The position numbers and the translations under genes are program-made. 64,000 bases of DNA. Source: Pandoraea communis. Its GTDB lineage: Bacteria; Pseudomonadota; Gammaproteobacteria; Burkholderiales; Burkholderiaceae. Location of the stretch: contig NZ_CABPSJ010000001.1 of NCBI RefSeq assembly GCF_902459745.1, positions 1 to 64,000 of the forward strand, written 5' to 3'. Below are positions 17,658-26,296 of the stretch, piece after piece (the stretch's first letter is position 1; every line of letters starts with the position of its first letter). The notes beneath the pieces were generated by a model. The model ran no database searches and was not told the DNA's origin. It saw only the letters and a list, made by a program, of their open reading frames with translations.

Positions 17658-17981
17658 ATGACGCACGTGGTCACGGAGGCATGTATCAAATGCCGTTATG
17701 CGGACTGTGTGGCAGCTTGCCCGGTCGAGTGTTTTCATGAAGGTCCGAACTTCATGTGTATCGATCCCCGATCCTGCATCGACTGCGGCGTATGTGTCAG
17801 CGTGTGCCCCGTCGACGCAATCCGGCAGGCCGACAGCCTGGCCGAACACGAGAGAGTTTTCCTAACGATCAATGCTGAATTGGCGCAATCCTGGCCGGTC
17901 GCCTCACACCCCATCGAGGCGTTGCCCGAGGCCTCCGCCTGGCGAGCCAGCACCGGCAAGCTGCCATTTCTTGAGCGCTGA
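17658..17981 (+). CDS. fdxA: 7Fe ferredoxin (3Fe-4S/4Fe-4S), FdxA-like
   Basis: Small cytoplasmic electron carrier, 107 residues. Cysteines follow the Azotobacter FdI pattern: CIKCRYADCVAACPVECF at residues 9-26, then CIDCGVCVSVCPVDAI at about 40-55, giving one 3Fe-4S and one 4Fe-4S cluster. CCGGAGAAAG precedes the ATG. It is followed after about 130 bp by a TauD-like dioxygenase and faces the flavoprotein across a shared promoter region. Fpr, encoded nearby, is its natural reductase. Confidence 0.93.
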   Translation: MTHVVTEACIKCRYADCVAACPVECFHEGPNFMCIDPRSCIDCGVCVSVCPVDAIRQADSLAEHERVFLTINAELAQSWPVASHPIEALPEASAWRASTGKLPFLER

Positions 17982-18112
17982 CCGAACATCGTGCCGCAAC
18001 GATGTCGAGACGCAAGCGTGTCTCGTACCAGAGTATTTGTGTGTCACAACACTTCGCAACCCGTGCATCGAGAAGACGAAGCCAGTCGCCCAACTCCTGA
18101 GAGAAATCGATC

Positions 18113-18793
18113 ATGACGCAACAGCACGATCCTTACAACGCATTGCCCGCGCGGGGATATGCCGTGTTTAATGGCGTTCGCAATCGGGCCGAATATCTGA
18201 ACCTTATTCAACGTCTTGGCCGCCCTACCCCTCAATACGACGGGAATATCATGTTCGACGTTGCCAGGGACGACTCAAGAATGCAGACGTACTACTCCAA
18301 AGGATCGGCCTCCATAGGGCCACATACCGACGGGCACGATCTGGAGGCGCCGCCGAAATACCTTTTCCTTTACTGTATCCGGGCGTCCCAGAATAATGAC
18401 GGCGCTACTGAAGTGTCCGATTTTCGTCAGATTCATGACAACGTCGATACCGACGTCCGTCAGTTGCTGGAGACTCGCCCCTACGTGTTCAAGTCAAAGC
18501 CGAAACATCAGGAGGAGGCCACGCGCGAGGTCATGCCCATCCAATGCCCCATATACGACGCCGCACGTTCAATCTATCGATACAGCACCAACTACATCTC
18601 CCGGCAGAGCGACGACGCCCACACGAAAAAACTCGTCGCTGACATTGCGACCCGCCATGCGCAATCGAAAACATCCATCCTTCTGAAGCCTGGGGACGTT
18701 CTCGTCGTAGCCAATCACCATATGTTGCACTCGCGGACCGAATTCTCCGACCCAAATCGCCTCTTGGTTCGTGCGTGGGCGTCGGTGGATTGA
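18113..18793 (+). CDS. TauD/TfdA-like Fe(II)/2-oxoglutarate dioxygenase
   Basis: A 226-residue member of the TauD/clavaminate-synthase-like oxygenase group. The 2-His-1-carboxylate iron site is visible: H-x-D in GPHTDGHD (about residues 63-70) and the distal His in NHHMLHSRTEF (about 200). A following Arg (NRLLVRAWASVD) fits the 2-oxoglutarate carboxylate. It is shorter than TauD (about 280), lacking part of the C-terminal extension. It would hydroxylate or otherwise oxidise a small substrate. Its place beside ferredoxin and a chorismate-using enzyme suggests a tailoring step; the substrate is unknown. Confidence 0.8.
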   Translation: MTQQHDPYNALPARGYAVFNGVRNRAEYLNLIQRLGRPTPQYDGNIMFDVARDDSRMQTYYSKGSASIGPHTDGHDLEAPPKYLFLYCIRASQNNDGATEVSDFRQIHDNVDTDVRQLLETRPYVFKSKPKHQEEATREVMPIQCPIYDAARSIYRYSTNYISRQSDDAHTKKLVADIATRHAQSKTSILLKPGDVLVVANHHMLHSRTEFSDPNRLLVRAWASVD

Positions 18794-19079
18794 GCGATCT
18801 TGGGGCAGGGTCAATCGCCTGCGGAATTTCCTCGAATGAGCCTTTTCCTGACGCGGCACAACCTCACACCCGCGCTTGATCTCAACGGTATTGGCGTTAC
18901 CGCACGCCACCACGAGCGATTGGACCGGGCATTCTGTTCGGAATCCCGGGCCATTCCAGGGGTAACTTAGCCGACAGTTCTACTAAAAATCGCCCGCACT
19001 TATATTGAAGGTATGTCTTTTCGGCTGTACGAGACTTCGACTATCCATTCGTAAACCTCGCATTCGGAAAGGCAGAACC

Positions 19080-20267
19080 GTGAATACATACGATGTCGTT
19101 GTCATCGGCGCTGGCGTGATCGGTAGCTCAGTGGCATTTCACCTCGCCAAGTTCGGCGCAAAAAACGTGCTCGTGCTCGATCGCGGCACCATTGGCGCCG
19201 GCACGACGTCTCAGTCCTCGGGAATTCTGCGCACGCATTACTCCGTCAAGGAGAACGTCGAGCTTGCGCGTCACTCCTGGCAAGTCTTCAACAACTTCGC
19301 CGAGTATCTCGGCGACGACGAAGCCTCGTGCGGCATGGTCAAGTGCGGCTACATGATCGTCGCGCCTGAAGGTGACAAGCTCGAACCGCTGCGCGCCTCA
19401 CTCGACCAACAGCGCGAACAAGGCATCCCGCTGGAGACCCTGTCTCAGGCTCAGGCACGCGAACTGCTACCCATCGCACAGTTCGACGACGCCGCACTGA
19501 TCGGCTACGAGCCGGAAGCCGGTTTTGCCGACGCCTATCTTGTGGCGACCAGCTTCGCCCGTGCAGCACGCCGCGGCGGCGTGACAATTCGCGAGAATGC
19601 CGAGGTCAATCGCGTGCTGATCGAGAACGGCAAGGTCGTTGGCGTTTCCACGTCGATCGGCGACTTCAAGACGTCGATGGTCATCAGCGCGCAGAACATC
19701 TGGACGCCGGAACTCGCCGGCTGGACCGGACGCGAACTGCCGGTGACACCGGAGCGCCACGCGGTGCTCGCGCTCGAATGCGACGTCGCCAAGTACACCT
19801 TCTCGATGCCGGTGTTCAAGGATCTGGCGTCGCCGGGCATGCTCTACTGCCGTAGCTACGGTGGCAGTCAGATGCTCGTGAGCGAGGGTGTCGTGGGCGA
19901 AAGCCTTGCCGCCGCTCAGGTCGAACAGGGCGACATCCCGATGGACTATGTCGTCGAAGTGGGCGCCCAGGTCGCAGAGCGTTTCCCGGCCTACGAAGCG
20001 TCGGGCATTGCGTCGTCGTGGACCGGCGTCTATGACGTCACGCCGGACTGGAATCCGGTACTGGGCAAACTCCCGGGAATCGAGGGACTTGTCGTCGGTT
20101 ACGGCTTCTCGGGCCACGGCTTTAAGCTCTCGCCGACGGTTGGCCGCATCCTCGCGCAGGAAGCGCTCGGCATGCCGACCGACGTGTCGCTTGCGCCGTA
20201 CTCGATCGAACGCTTCCACACCGGCAAGCTGCTGACCGGCAAGTACGGCCTCGGCGCGGTGTCCTGA
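19080..20267 (+). CDS. FAD-dependent oxidoreductase, DAO / dimethylglycine-sarcosine dehydrogenase-like
   Basis: A 395-residue flavoprotein with VVVIGAGVIGSSVAFHLAK at the N-terminus and RGTIGAGTTSQSSGILRTHY, the family's covalent/near-flavin His region. The C-terminal block GVYDVTPDWNPVLGKL...YGFSGHGFKLSPTVGR is typical of sarcosine oxidase subunit-beta and N-methyl amino-acid dehydrogenases. A GTG start at 19080 follows GGAAAGG. HutD and EtfBA follow closely on the same strand, so electrons from the flavin probably leave through ETF rather than to oxygen. The natural substrate is likely an N-methylated or secondary amine. Confidence 0.88.
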   Translation: MNTYDVVVIGAGVIGSSVAFHLAKFGAKNVLVLDRGTIGAGTTSQSSGILRTHYSVKENVELARHSWQVFNNFAEYLGDDEASCGMVKCGYMIVAPEGDKLEPLRASLDQQREQGIPLETLSQAQARELLPIAQFDDAALIGYEPEAGFADAYLVATSFARAARRGGVTIRENAEVNRVLIENGKVVGVSTSIGDFKTSMVISAQNIWTPELAGWTGRELPVTPERHAVLALECDVAKYTFSMPVFKDLASPGMLYCRSYGGSQMLVSEGVVGESLAAAQVEQGDIPMDYVVEVGAQVAERFPAYEASGIASSWTGVYDVTPDWNPVLGKLPGIEGLVVGYGFSGHGFKLSPTVGRILAQEALGMPTDVSLAPYSIERFHTGKLLTGKYGLGAVS

Positions 20268-20283
20268 TCGGATAGCGCACGCC

Positions 20284-20877
20284 ATGATCGCGTCGCACAA
20301 CGTCATCGCGCTCGATCGGGTGAGCGCGGAACCCTGGAAGAATGGCGGGGGGGTGACCCGGACACTCGCCGCGCACGACGGCTTGCGTTGCCAGTGGCGG
20401 GTGAGCCTTGCCGAGATTACCCAGGATGGTCCCTATTCGCGTTTTGACGGTGTAGTCCGTCATTCGTTGATCGTCGCGGGTCGTGGCATCGTGCTTCGCA
20501 ATGGCAGCGATACGGTCGTGCTCGCCCCCGGTGCGCCCGCGCAGTATGACGGCGAGCCGGTATGGGAAGCCTCGCTCGTCGACGGCGCTTGCCAGGCCTT
20601 GAATGTCATGGTCGATCGCACCCGTTGGCTGGCGCGCGTCGAGACATTGGCCCCCGAAACCCTTGCCGAGTTTGTGCCGCGCATCGGTAGCGTCCTGGTC
20701 GTGTTCTCCGGCGACGGCAAATGCGAGATTCGTCGCGCAGGCGAGCGTTGCATGATGCCTCCCCGTACGTTCGTAACGCTCGACGCCGATGCATCGCCCC
20801 TCACATGCACGGTGACGTCGAGCGCGCTTGAAGACGCCATGCCGTGTGCGGTGGTCGTGATCGAGCCATTAGCTTGA
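20284..20877 (+). CDS. hutD: HutD/Ves family cupin protein
   Basis: A 197-residue HutD family protein (bicupin). The opening LDRVSAEPWKNGGGVTRTLA and the DGPYSRFDGVVRHSLIVAGRGIVL stretch are diagnostic. HutD limits flux in histidine utilisation in pseudomonads, possibly by binding N-formylglutamate or another pathway ligand. Here it starts 16 bp after an FAD oxidoreductase and precedes etfBA, with a HutG gene beyond, but no hutH, hutU or hutI is in the window. It may therefore serve a related N-formyl or formimino pathway. Confidence 0.88.
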   Translation: MIASHNVIALDRVSAEPWKNGGGVTRTLAAHDGLRCQWRVSLAEITQDGPYSRFDGVVRHSLIVAGRGIVLRNGSDTVVLAPGAPAQYDGEPVWEASLVDGACQALNVMVDRTRWLARVETLAPETLAEFVPRIGSVLVVFSGDGKCEIRRAGERCMMPPRTFVTLDADASPLTCTVTSSALEDAMPCAVVVIEPLA

Positions 20878-20980
20878 GCGGTGAAACGCCAGGCCACGCC
20901 GACGAACCGCAAAATCCCCATGAATTCGGAAACGGCGCTGTGGCGCCGTCCGTGGAAGACTTTGTAATGAGGAATCTCTG

Positions 20981-21730
20981 ATGAAAATAATTACGGCAGT
21001 CAAGCGCGTGGTTGACTACAACGTCAAAGTCCGCGTGAAGTCCGACCAGAGCGGGGTCGATATCGGCAACGTGAAGATGTCGATGAACCCGTTTGACGAG
21101 ATCGCCGTGGAAGCGGCCACGCGTCTGAAGGAAGCTAACGTGGCGACCGAAGTCGTCGCGGTGTCTTGCGGTACGGCGCAGAGCCAGGAGACGCTACGCA
21201 CCGCGCTGGCGATCGGTGCTGATCGCGCGGTGCTGGTCGACACCGATGCTGAGCTGCAACCGCTCGCGGTCGCCAAGTTGCTCAAGGCCGTCGTCGAGAA
21301 AGAACAGCCGCAACTCGTGATTCTCGGCAAACAGGCCATTGATGACGATGCGGGGCAGACCGGGCAATTGCTCGCCGCCCTGCTCGATTGGCCACAGGCC
21401 ACGTTCGCCAGCGATATCCAGATCGAAGGCGGCTGGGCGACGGTTACGCGTGAGGTCGACGGTGGTCTGGAAGTTATCTCGCTGAAGTTGCCGGCGATCA
21501 TCACGACGGATTTACGTCTGAATGAGCCACGCTATGTGACGTTGCCCAACATCATGAAGGCAAAGAAGAAGCCGCTCGACGTGGTGACGGCTGACGCGCT
21601 GGGTGTCGATCCGTCGCCTCGACTGAAGACGTTGCGCGTTGAAGAACCGGCGGGGCGAAAAGCCGGGGTGATGGTGCCCGATGTGGCGACGTTGATCGAT
21701 AAACTGCAGAACGAAGCGAAGGTGATCTGA
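20981..21730 (+). CDS. etfB: Electron transfer flavoprotein beta subunit
   Basis: ETF beta subunit (249 residues) binding AMP and forming the heterodimer with EtfA that carries electrons from flavin dehydrogenases to ETF-quinone oxidoreductase. Opening [19 protein letters not shown], the internal [20 protein letters not shown] and the recognition-loop leucine region [20 protein letters not shown] agree with the family. AGGAAT precedes the ATG. Stop and etfA start touch. A second, housekeeping etfBA set would be expected elsewhere. Confidence 0.96.
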   Translation: MKIITAVKRVVDYNVKVRVKSDQSGVDIGNVKMSMNPFDEIAVEAATRLKEANVATEVVAVSCGTAQSQETLRTALAIGADRAVLVDTDAELQPLAVAKLLKAVVEKEQPQLVILGKQAIDDDAGQTGQLLAALLDWPQATFASDIQIEGGWATVTREVDGGLEVISLKLPAIITTDLRLNEPRYVTLPNIMKAKKKPLDVVTADALGVDPSPRLKTLRVEEPAGRKAGVMVPDVATLIDKLQNEAKVI

Positions 21731-22660
21731 ATGACAACGCTGGTAATAGCTGAACACGACAACACGCAACTCAAGGGCGCGACGCTGCATACCGTCGGCG
21801 CTGCGCGCAAGATCGGCGGGCCGGTGCATGTACTCGTCGCGGGCTTGGACACACAGGCTGTGACCGACGCGGTGGCACGCATCGAGGGTGTCGAGAAGGT
21901 GCTGGTCGCCGATGCGCCGCAGCTCGCCGAAGGCTTGGCCGAAAACGTGGCCGCGCAGGTGATCGCATTGGCGAGGGGGTATTCGCACATCTTGTTTTCC
22001 GCCACGGCGGCAGGCAAGAATGTGGCGCCGCGTGTGGCCGCGAAGCTCGATGCTTCGCAGATTTCCGAGATCGTTGCGGTCGAGGCACCGGACACGTTCA
22101 AACGTCCTATTTATGCAGGCAATGCGATGGCGACAGTGCAGTCGTCCGACGCCGTGATCGTGGCGACGGTGCGAACGACGGCTTTCGATGCCGCTCGCCC
22201 GGAGGGGGGGACGGCCACGATCGAGACGGTGGTGGCAGTACCTGACGCGGGTACCTCGCGTTTTGTGAAGCGCGAGGTGGTAAAAAGCGACCGTCCGGAA
22301 CTGACAGCGGCACGCGTTGTGGTGTCGGGGGGGCGTGGGCTGGGTAGTGCGGAGAACTTCGCGATACTTGATCCGCTGGCGGAAAAACTTGGTGCGGCGA
22401 TTGGTGCGTCACGCGCTGCGGTGGATTCTGGGTTTGCGCCGAATGATTATCAGGTGGGTCAGACAGGCAAGATCGTCGCACCGGAGTTGTACATCGCCGT
22501 GGGCATTTCGGGCGCAATACAACATCTGGCGGGGATGAAAGACTCCAAGGTGATCGTGGCCGTGAACAAAGATGCCGACGCACCGATTTTCAGCGTGGCC
22601 GACTACGGGCTTGTCGGCGATCTGTTTGAGGTCGTGCCGGCGCTGACGCAGTCGGTGTGA
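21731..22660 (+). CDS. etfA: Electron transfer flavoprotein alpha subunit
   Basis: ETF alpha subunit (309 residues), which binds FAD in its C-terminal domain. The family signature is visible around residues 200-290: [54 protein letters not shown] and [10 protein letters not shown]-like [20 protein letters not shown]. It starts immediately after etfB (TGA-ATG), so translation is coupled. With the upstream DAO-family gene it probably forms a dehydrogenase-ETF unit. Confidence 0.96.
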   Translation: MTTLVIAEHDNTQLKGATLHTVGAARKIGGPVHVLVAGLDTQAVTDAVARIEGVEKVLVADAPQLAEGLAENVAAQVIALARGYSHILFSATAAGKNVAPRVAAKLDASQISEIVAVEAPDTFKRPIYAGNAMATVQSSDAVIVATVRTTAFDAARPEGGTATIETVVAVPDAGTSRFVKREVVKSDRPELTAARVVVSGGRGLGSAENFAILDPLAEKLGAAIGASRAAVDSGFAPNDYQVGQTGKIVAPELYIAVGISGAIQHLAGMKDSKVIVAVNKDADAPIFSVADYGLVGDLFEVVPALTQSV

Positions 22661-22687
22661 GGTTCATCGGGATGCGATGCCAACAAA

Positions 22688-22713
22688 AACGCCGAGGCTA
22701 GCGCGTCGGCGTT
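22688..22713 (-). terminator. Intrinsic terminator, convergent etfA / hutG
   Basis: AACGCCGA at 22688-22695 pairs with TCGGCGTT at 22706-22713 around a 10-nt loop. Read on the minus strand the stem is followed by TTTTTGTTG, so it serves hutG. It may also stop etfA transcripts from the other side, although no U-run follows on the plus strand. Confidence 0.75.
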
Positions 22714-22822
22714 AATGAGATGGCCCCTCACCCTGTACGCGGTAACGCGGCAGGGTGTATTTCATTTGAAGAGGCCATCATGCGGAACGTGGCGCTCAAG
22801 GGAAGCACCCGGACACGACCGC

Positions 22823-23620
22823 TCACACCGCCTTGAGCGCATCCAACGCAGCCTGCATCATGCGTTCGACCACCGGACGCACGCCGTCCGCGAGGTCGGG
22901 ACGATAGGCGAACGGTGAGCTTTCGTTCATATACGTCGACTGGCACATCTCCAGTTGAATCGCATGCACGCCCTGCTCCGGCCGGCCAAAGCTGCGCGTG
23001 ATGTAGCCCCCCTTGAAGCGGCCATTGGCCACCCAGGTGTAAGGCTGCTCGCCCAACGTCGCGGTCACCGCATCGAGCACTCTCGCGTCGCAGCTCGCGC
23101 CGGAATTGGTCCCCAGGTTCAGGTCCGGCAACTTGCCCTCGAACAGGCGCGGCAGCACACTTGCAATCGAGTGCGCCTCCCACAGCAATACCGATCCAAA
23201 TTCCGACTTCAGCCGCGCGATCTCTGCTTCCAGTTTTGCGTGATACGGCTGCCAATACGTCTGGAGTCGCATGGCTTGTTCGGCAGTGTCCGGTTCCGAG
23301 CCATTTCGGTAGAGCGGCTCACCACGGAACGTCTCCATCGGGTACAGGCCAGTCGTCGTCTGGCCCGGATAAAGACTCTCCCCCGTCGACGGACGGTTCA
23401 GATCGACGACATAGCGCGAGTATTTCGCGCCGAGTACCGACGCGCCCATGCGTTGGGCGAAATCGTACAGACGGTCGAGGTGCCAATCGGTGTCGGCCAC
23501 CTCCAGCGCGTGCGGCTGCAACTGCGCGGCGATCGCAGCAGGAATTTCAGTGCCGAGGTGAGGTATCGAAATCAGCAGCGGCACGGTGCCCTGCTGGAAG
23601 TGGAATACGGATTCAGACAT
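22823..23620 (-). CDS. hutG: N-formylglutamate amidohydrolase
   Basis: Zinc-type amidohydrolase (265 residues) converting N-formylglutamate to glutamate plus formate. FGAM-family features are PLLISIPHLGTEIP near the N-terminus, DTDWHLDRLYDFA, and SRYVVDLNRPSTG followed by PGQTTTGLYP. The last part has ITRSFGRPEQGVHAIQLEMCQSTYM. I selected the start at 23620, 12-13 residues before the first family motif. It converges on etfBA and shares their terminator. With HutD it suggests a pathway ending in N-formylglutamate. Confidence 0.92.
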   Translation of the reverse strand: MSESVFHFQQGTVPLLISIPHLGTEIPAAIAAQLQPHALEVADTDWHLDRLYDFAQRMGASVLGAKYSRYVVDLNRPSTGESLYPGQTTTGLYPMETFRGEPLYRNGSEPDTAEQAMRLQTYWQPYHAKLEAEIARLKSEFGSVLLWEAHSIASVLPRLFEGKLPDLNLGTNSGASCDARVLDAVTATLGEQPYTWVANGRFKGGYITRSFGRPEQGVHAIQLEMCQSTYMNESSPFAYRPDLADGVRPVVERMMQAALDALKAV

Positions 23621-24023
23621 GATTTCAGCCATCCGGTAAAGTTTGCGATCTACGTTGATAACAGTCGTTACGCCACGCTCAGTCAAGCGACGATACACGT
23701 GGCTCGGGAGACGATGGCGAGGTCGAGCCGTACCTGCCCGCCGCATCGTGTCTTGCGCAATGCGCCGGTCGTTTGATCTGACGCGTGATGTCGACCTTGA
23801 GCGCCCCCCTTGTACTTGAGCGTCTCGTCGAAGTGCAATGAGCCGAAGCCGCGCTCCGAGCTGAAGGTGCCATAAAGCTCAACCGCAATGTCACACCACA
23901 TGGCCGCCTTGTAGGCATTGATCCACGCTGACTCCACATTGAAACCAAGGGAAACCCTGAAGCAATGGGCGATTCAGGGATTGGTGTGCGATGGCGTCAA
24001 GCGTAAGCCGCACAAAAAAAGAG
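23621..24023. other. Intergenic region with a coding-like fragment (23683-23937, minus strand)
   Basis: About 400 bp. On the minus strand an 84-codon stretch at 23683-23937 has GC-rich third positions and begins V/MESAWINAYKAAMWCDIAVEL before losing any clear pattern after LKYKGG. A second frame (23679-23948) takes over with no stop near that point. It looks like a truncated, possibly frameshifted gene, but I do not recognise the family. The rest should contain the hutG promoter. Confidence 0.3.
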
Positions 24024-24041
24024 GCGCCTTACTTAAGGCGC
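24024..24041 (-). terminator. Intrinsic terminator downstream of LysR
   Basis: GCGCCTT pairs with AAGGCGC around an ACTT loop. On the minus strand it is followed by CTC and a run of seven T residues. It lies 30 bp beyond the stop of the LysR gene at 24072, the expected place for its terminator. Confidence 0.85.
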
Positions 24042-24071
24042 GCTTATGTTCTAGGTCGGGCTTCGGTTATA

Positions 24072-25079
24072 TCAGTCGCTCGCCAGTCCGAACGAGAACA
24101 CATGGTCTGGGTTGAGCGAAAGCGCCTGCGCGATATCCTTCGCCACCTGCTTCTCATAGGCGCGGCATAGCAAGTCGTGCATTTCATTCGGCATGTTGCC
24201 GAGTTCGTTCTCGCGGGAACTTAGATAGAACGTGCGCGACAACGGCTCGTACGGACGGCCGTGGCGCGAGAAGTCCGACAGCGGCACTACCCGGAGTTCG
24301 GGCACGAAATGGCGCGACTGCCAAATGCACAGCGGCGTGGTGATTGCAAAGCCAAGACCCGCTGCTACGAGACTCAGCATCGGGTCAGTGGCGTCGAACT
24401 CGCACGTCCGCTCGATGTTGTCGGTGTGGGCCATCAGATAGGCGTCGACATGCTGCCCGATCACCGAGCGTGCGCTGTAGCGAATGAAGCGCAGATGGCG
24501 GCTGAGTTCGGTCAGCGAGGTGAAACGATCGAGCGCTGCCTCCTTGGGCAGCACCACATAGTAGGGCTCGGAGAACAGTTTCTGTCGACGCACGCCGGGC
24601 GTGCTGCTCACCCCCGTCGTGGTGACGGCCATGTCGAGTTGGCGCGCGTCGAGCAAGGCGTCGAGCGTCGGCGTGATGCCGGACCAAAGCCTGATCTGCT
24701 GCGACGTTCCGGTGAGCGCCTTGATGATGATGGGCCCCACGGTGGCAGCGAATGAATCGACGGCGCCAAGTCGCACGACGACCCGTTTGGCGCGCGTGAC
24801 ATTACGCACGCTTTCCACCATCTGGTCGGCGCTTTGCAAGATGGCGGTCGCATGTTCGAAGAGGCGCTGCCCCGCAGCGTTAGGACGCGCCGGACGTGTC
24901 GAGCGGTCAAGCAACACCGTATCGAGCATCGACTCGATGGCCTTCACGCGCTGCGACACGCCTGCCTGCGAAATGCGCAGGCGCTTGGCGGCGTCGGAGA
25001 TAGACCCGGCTTCGACAACGGCCACCCAACTTTCGAGCAACTCCCAGTCAGGGTACCGTCCACTGACCACATCATTCAT
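24072..25079 (-). CDS. LysR-family transcriptional regulator
   Basis: A 335-residue LysR with HTH WELLESWVAVVEAGSISDAA...RISQAGVSQRVKAIES and a regular effector domain with VVRLGAVDSFAATVGPII. An in-frame ATG 13 codons upstream (25118) is possible; I use 25079 because the HTH follows directly. The effector domain strongly resembles that of the LysR at 3898-4851 (DSFAATVGP, ATDPMLSLVA, AITTPLCIWQSRH), so the two are probably duplicated regulators. Target unknown; hutG lies beyond the terminator. Confidence 0.9.
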   Translation of the reverse strand: MNDVVSGRYPDWELLESWVAVVEAGSISDAAKRLRISQAGVSQRVKAIESMLDTVLLDRSTRPARPNAAGQRLFEHATAILQSADQMVESVRNVTRAKRVVVRLGAVDSFAATVGPIIIKALTGTSQQIRLWSGITPTLDALLDARQLDMAVTTTGVSSTPGVRRQKLFSEPYYVVLPKEAALDRFTSLTELSRHLRFIRYSARSVIGQHVDAYLMAHTDNIERTCEFDATDPMLSLVAAGLGFAITTPLCIWQSRHFVPELRVVPLSDFSRHGRPYEPLSRTFYLSSRENELGNMPNEMHDLLCRAYEKQVAKDIAQALSLNPDHVFSFGLASD

Positions 25080-25111
25080 AGCCGTATAAATTGCATGCGA
25101 GAGCGACGACT

Positions 25112-25318
25112 TTAGCATAGCGAGTCACATGCACAAGGAAGCGACTCAAATTGTTGGGATAACGCGGTTGCCGAGTCGTTCTTCAGCAGTTTGAAAAAGT
25201 AGAGCATGCGCAAACGCCTTGGATTTTCCCCCGTCGCCACAATCTGCGCCAGTGCTTGATCGATATCCGCGTCGCCGGTCGGATGGGAATTCGGGGTTGT
25301 CAGAATTTCCGTGTTCAA
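25112..25318 (-). CDS. Small hypothetical protein or gene remnant
   Basis: A 68-codon frame opening with TTG, containing ADIDQALAQIVATGENPRRL and MLYFFKLLKNDSATALSQQF, which look protein-like with GC-rich third positions. No ribosome site is clear and I do not recognise a family. It lies between the LysR gene and a broken IS256-type transposase, so it may be the stub of a gene cut by that insertion. Confidence 0.25.
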   Translation of the reverse strand: MNTEILTTPNSHPTGDADIDQALAQIVATGENPRRLRMLYFFKLLKNDSATALSQQFESLPCACDSLC

Positions 25319-25331
25319 GGCGGGTTGAGAG

Positions 25332-26031
25332 TCACACGGACGGTCGAACGAATCGATCCGCGTAAAGGATAGCGAGTTGTTTCATTGCTGTCTTCCAGTC
25401 CTTGGCTGCGCGGTCCCAATCAGCCGCGATGCTGCGTAGCGCCAGATAAACCGCCTTGTTGCGTACAACGGCATCCTCGCGAATCTTCACACGCATCGCG
25501 TCGAAGAACACGACCGGGTACATCGGTTCGAGCGGCCGGGACTACCGGGCGGTGACTTCACTCATCACCTCATCGGTGACCGAACTGATGAATTCGGGCG
25601 AGACTTCCATGCCGTACTGCTCCAGTACGAAACCCTGAATTTCACGTACGGTCATGCCACGGGCATACATGGCGATGATCTTGTCGTCAAAGCCCGTGAA
25701 GCGTCGCTCGTGTTTGGGAATCAACAGCGACTCGAAGCTGCCGTCGCGGTCGCGCGGCACCTCGATGCGGATCGGTCCGTCCTCTGTCAGGACCGTCTTG
25801 GCGCCACGGCCGTTGCGCTGGTTCGTCACGCTGGCCGGTTTGGCCTTGCCCGATGGGTAGCCGAGATGGTGGTTCATCTCGCCGCCCAGCGCTCGCTCGA
25901 TCAACGCTTTCCTGGAGGCCAACGATGCGGCATTGATGGCGTCGCGGGCCGTTGCCGAACTGCTCAAGCAGCTCGGCGGGGATCGTCGGCGGCTCTGCCG
26001 GTGGGGGTTTCGGTTTGCGAGGCATAGTCAC
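25332..26031 (-). pseudogene. IS256-family transposase, decayed
   Basis: Minus-strand remnant of a mutator/IS256 transposase. The N-terminal part reads MTMPRKPKPPPAEPPTIP up to LLEQFGN, then shifts frame near 25955 into DAINAASLASRKALIERALG...MEVSPEFISSVTDEVMSEVTA. A stop codon interrupts where W-Q-SRPLEP normally occurs (near 25542). The next block, YPVVFFDAMRVKIREDAVV...VYLAL, joins straight to SIAADWDRAAKDWKTAMKQ. This removes roughly 200 residues including two of the three catalytic acidic residues, and the joint coincides with repeated LAL codons. It cannot transpose. Confidence 0.88.
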
Positions 26032-26296
26032 TCCTTAGCGACATGTTATGCCTTAAACACGAAATTAATGACAGGCCCAAGCGAGGTGGACGAACTGCAG
26101 GCTGGTGTTGAGCTTTCGACCAAACGCCCTCTCGCCGAAGCTTGCGGTGCTGCTCGAAAAGATCGCGGGAGGCGCGTCTGGGCCGGCGCCTCGCTGTCGG
26201 AGCGGTGGAAGCCAACCAAGTTTGTGCATGAAATCTCCAGCGACAGGTCGCCATGCACTGCTGTGGGGCCTCGAAGCGCTCCCGTTGGCACCGGCG

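Noticed and set aside
26046-26296. Several overlapping minus-strand frames next to the IS256 remnant that could be a gene.
   Set aside because: No frame has a ribosome site or recognised motif. It is probably debris of the insertion or GC-driven openness.
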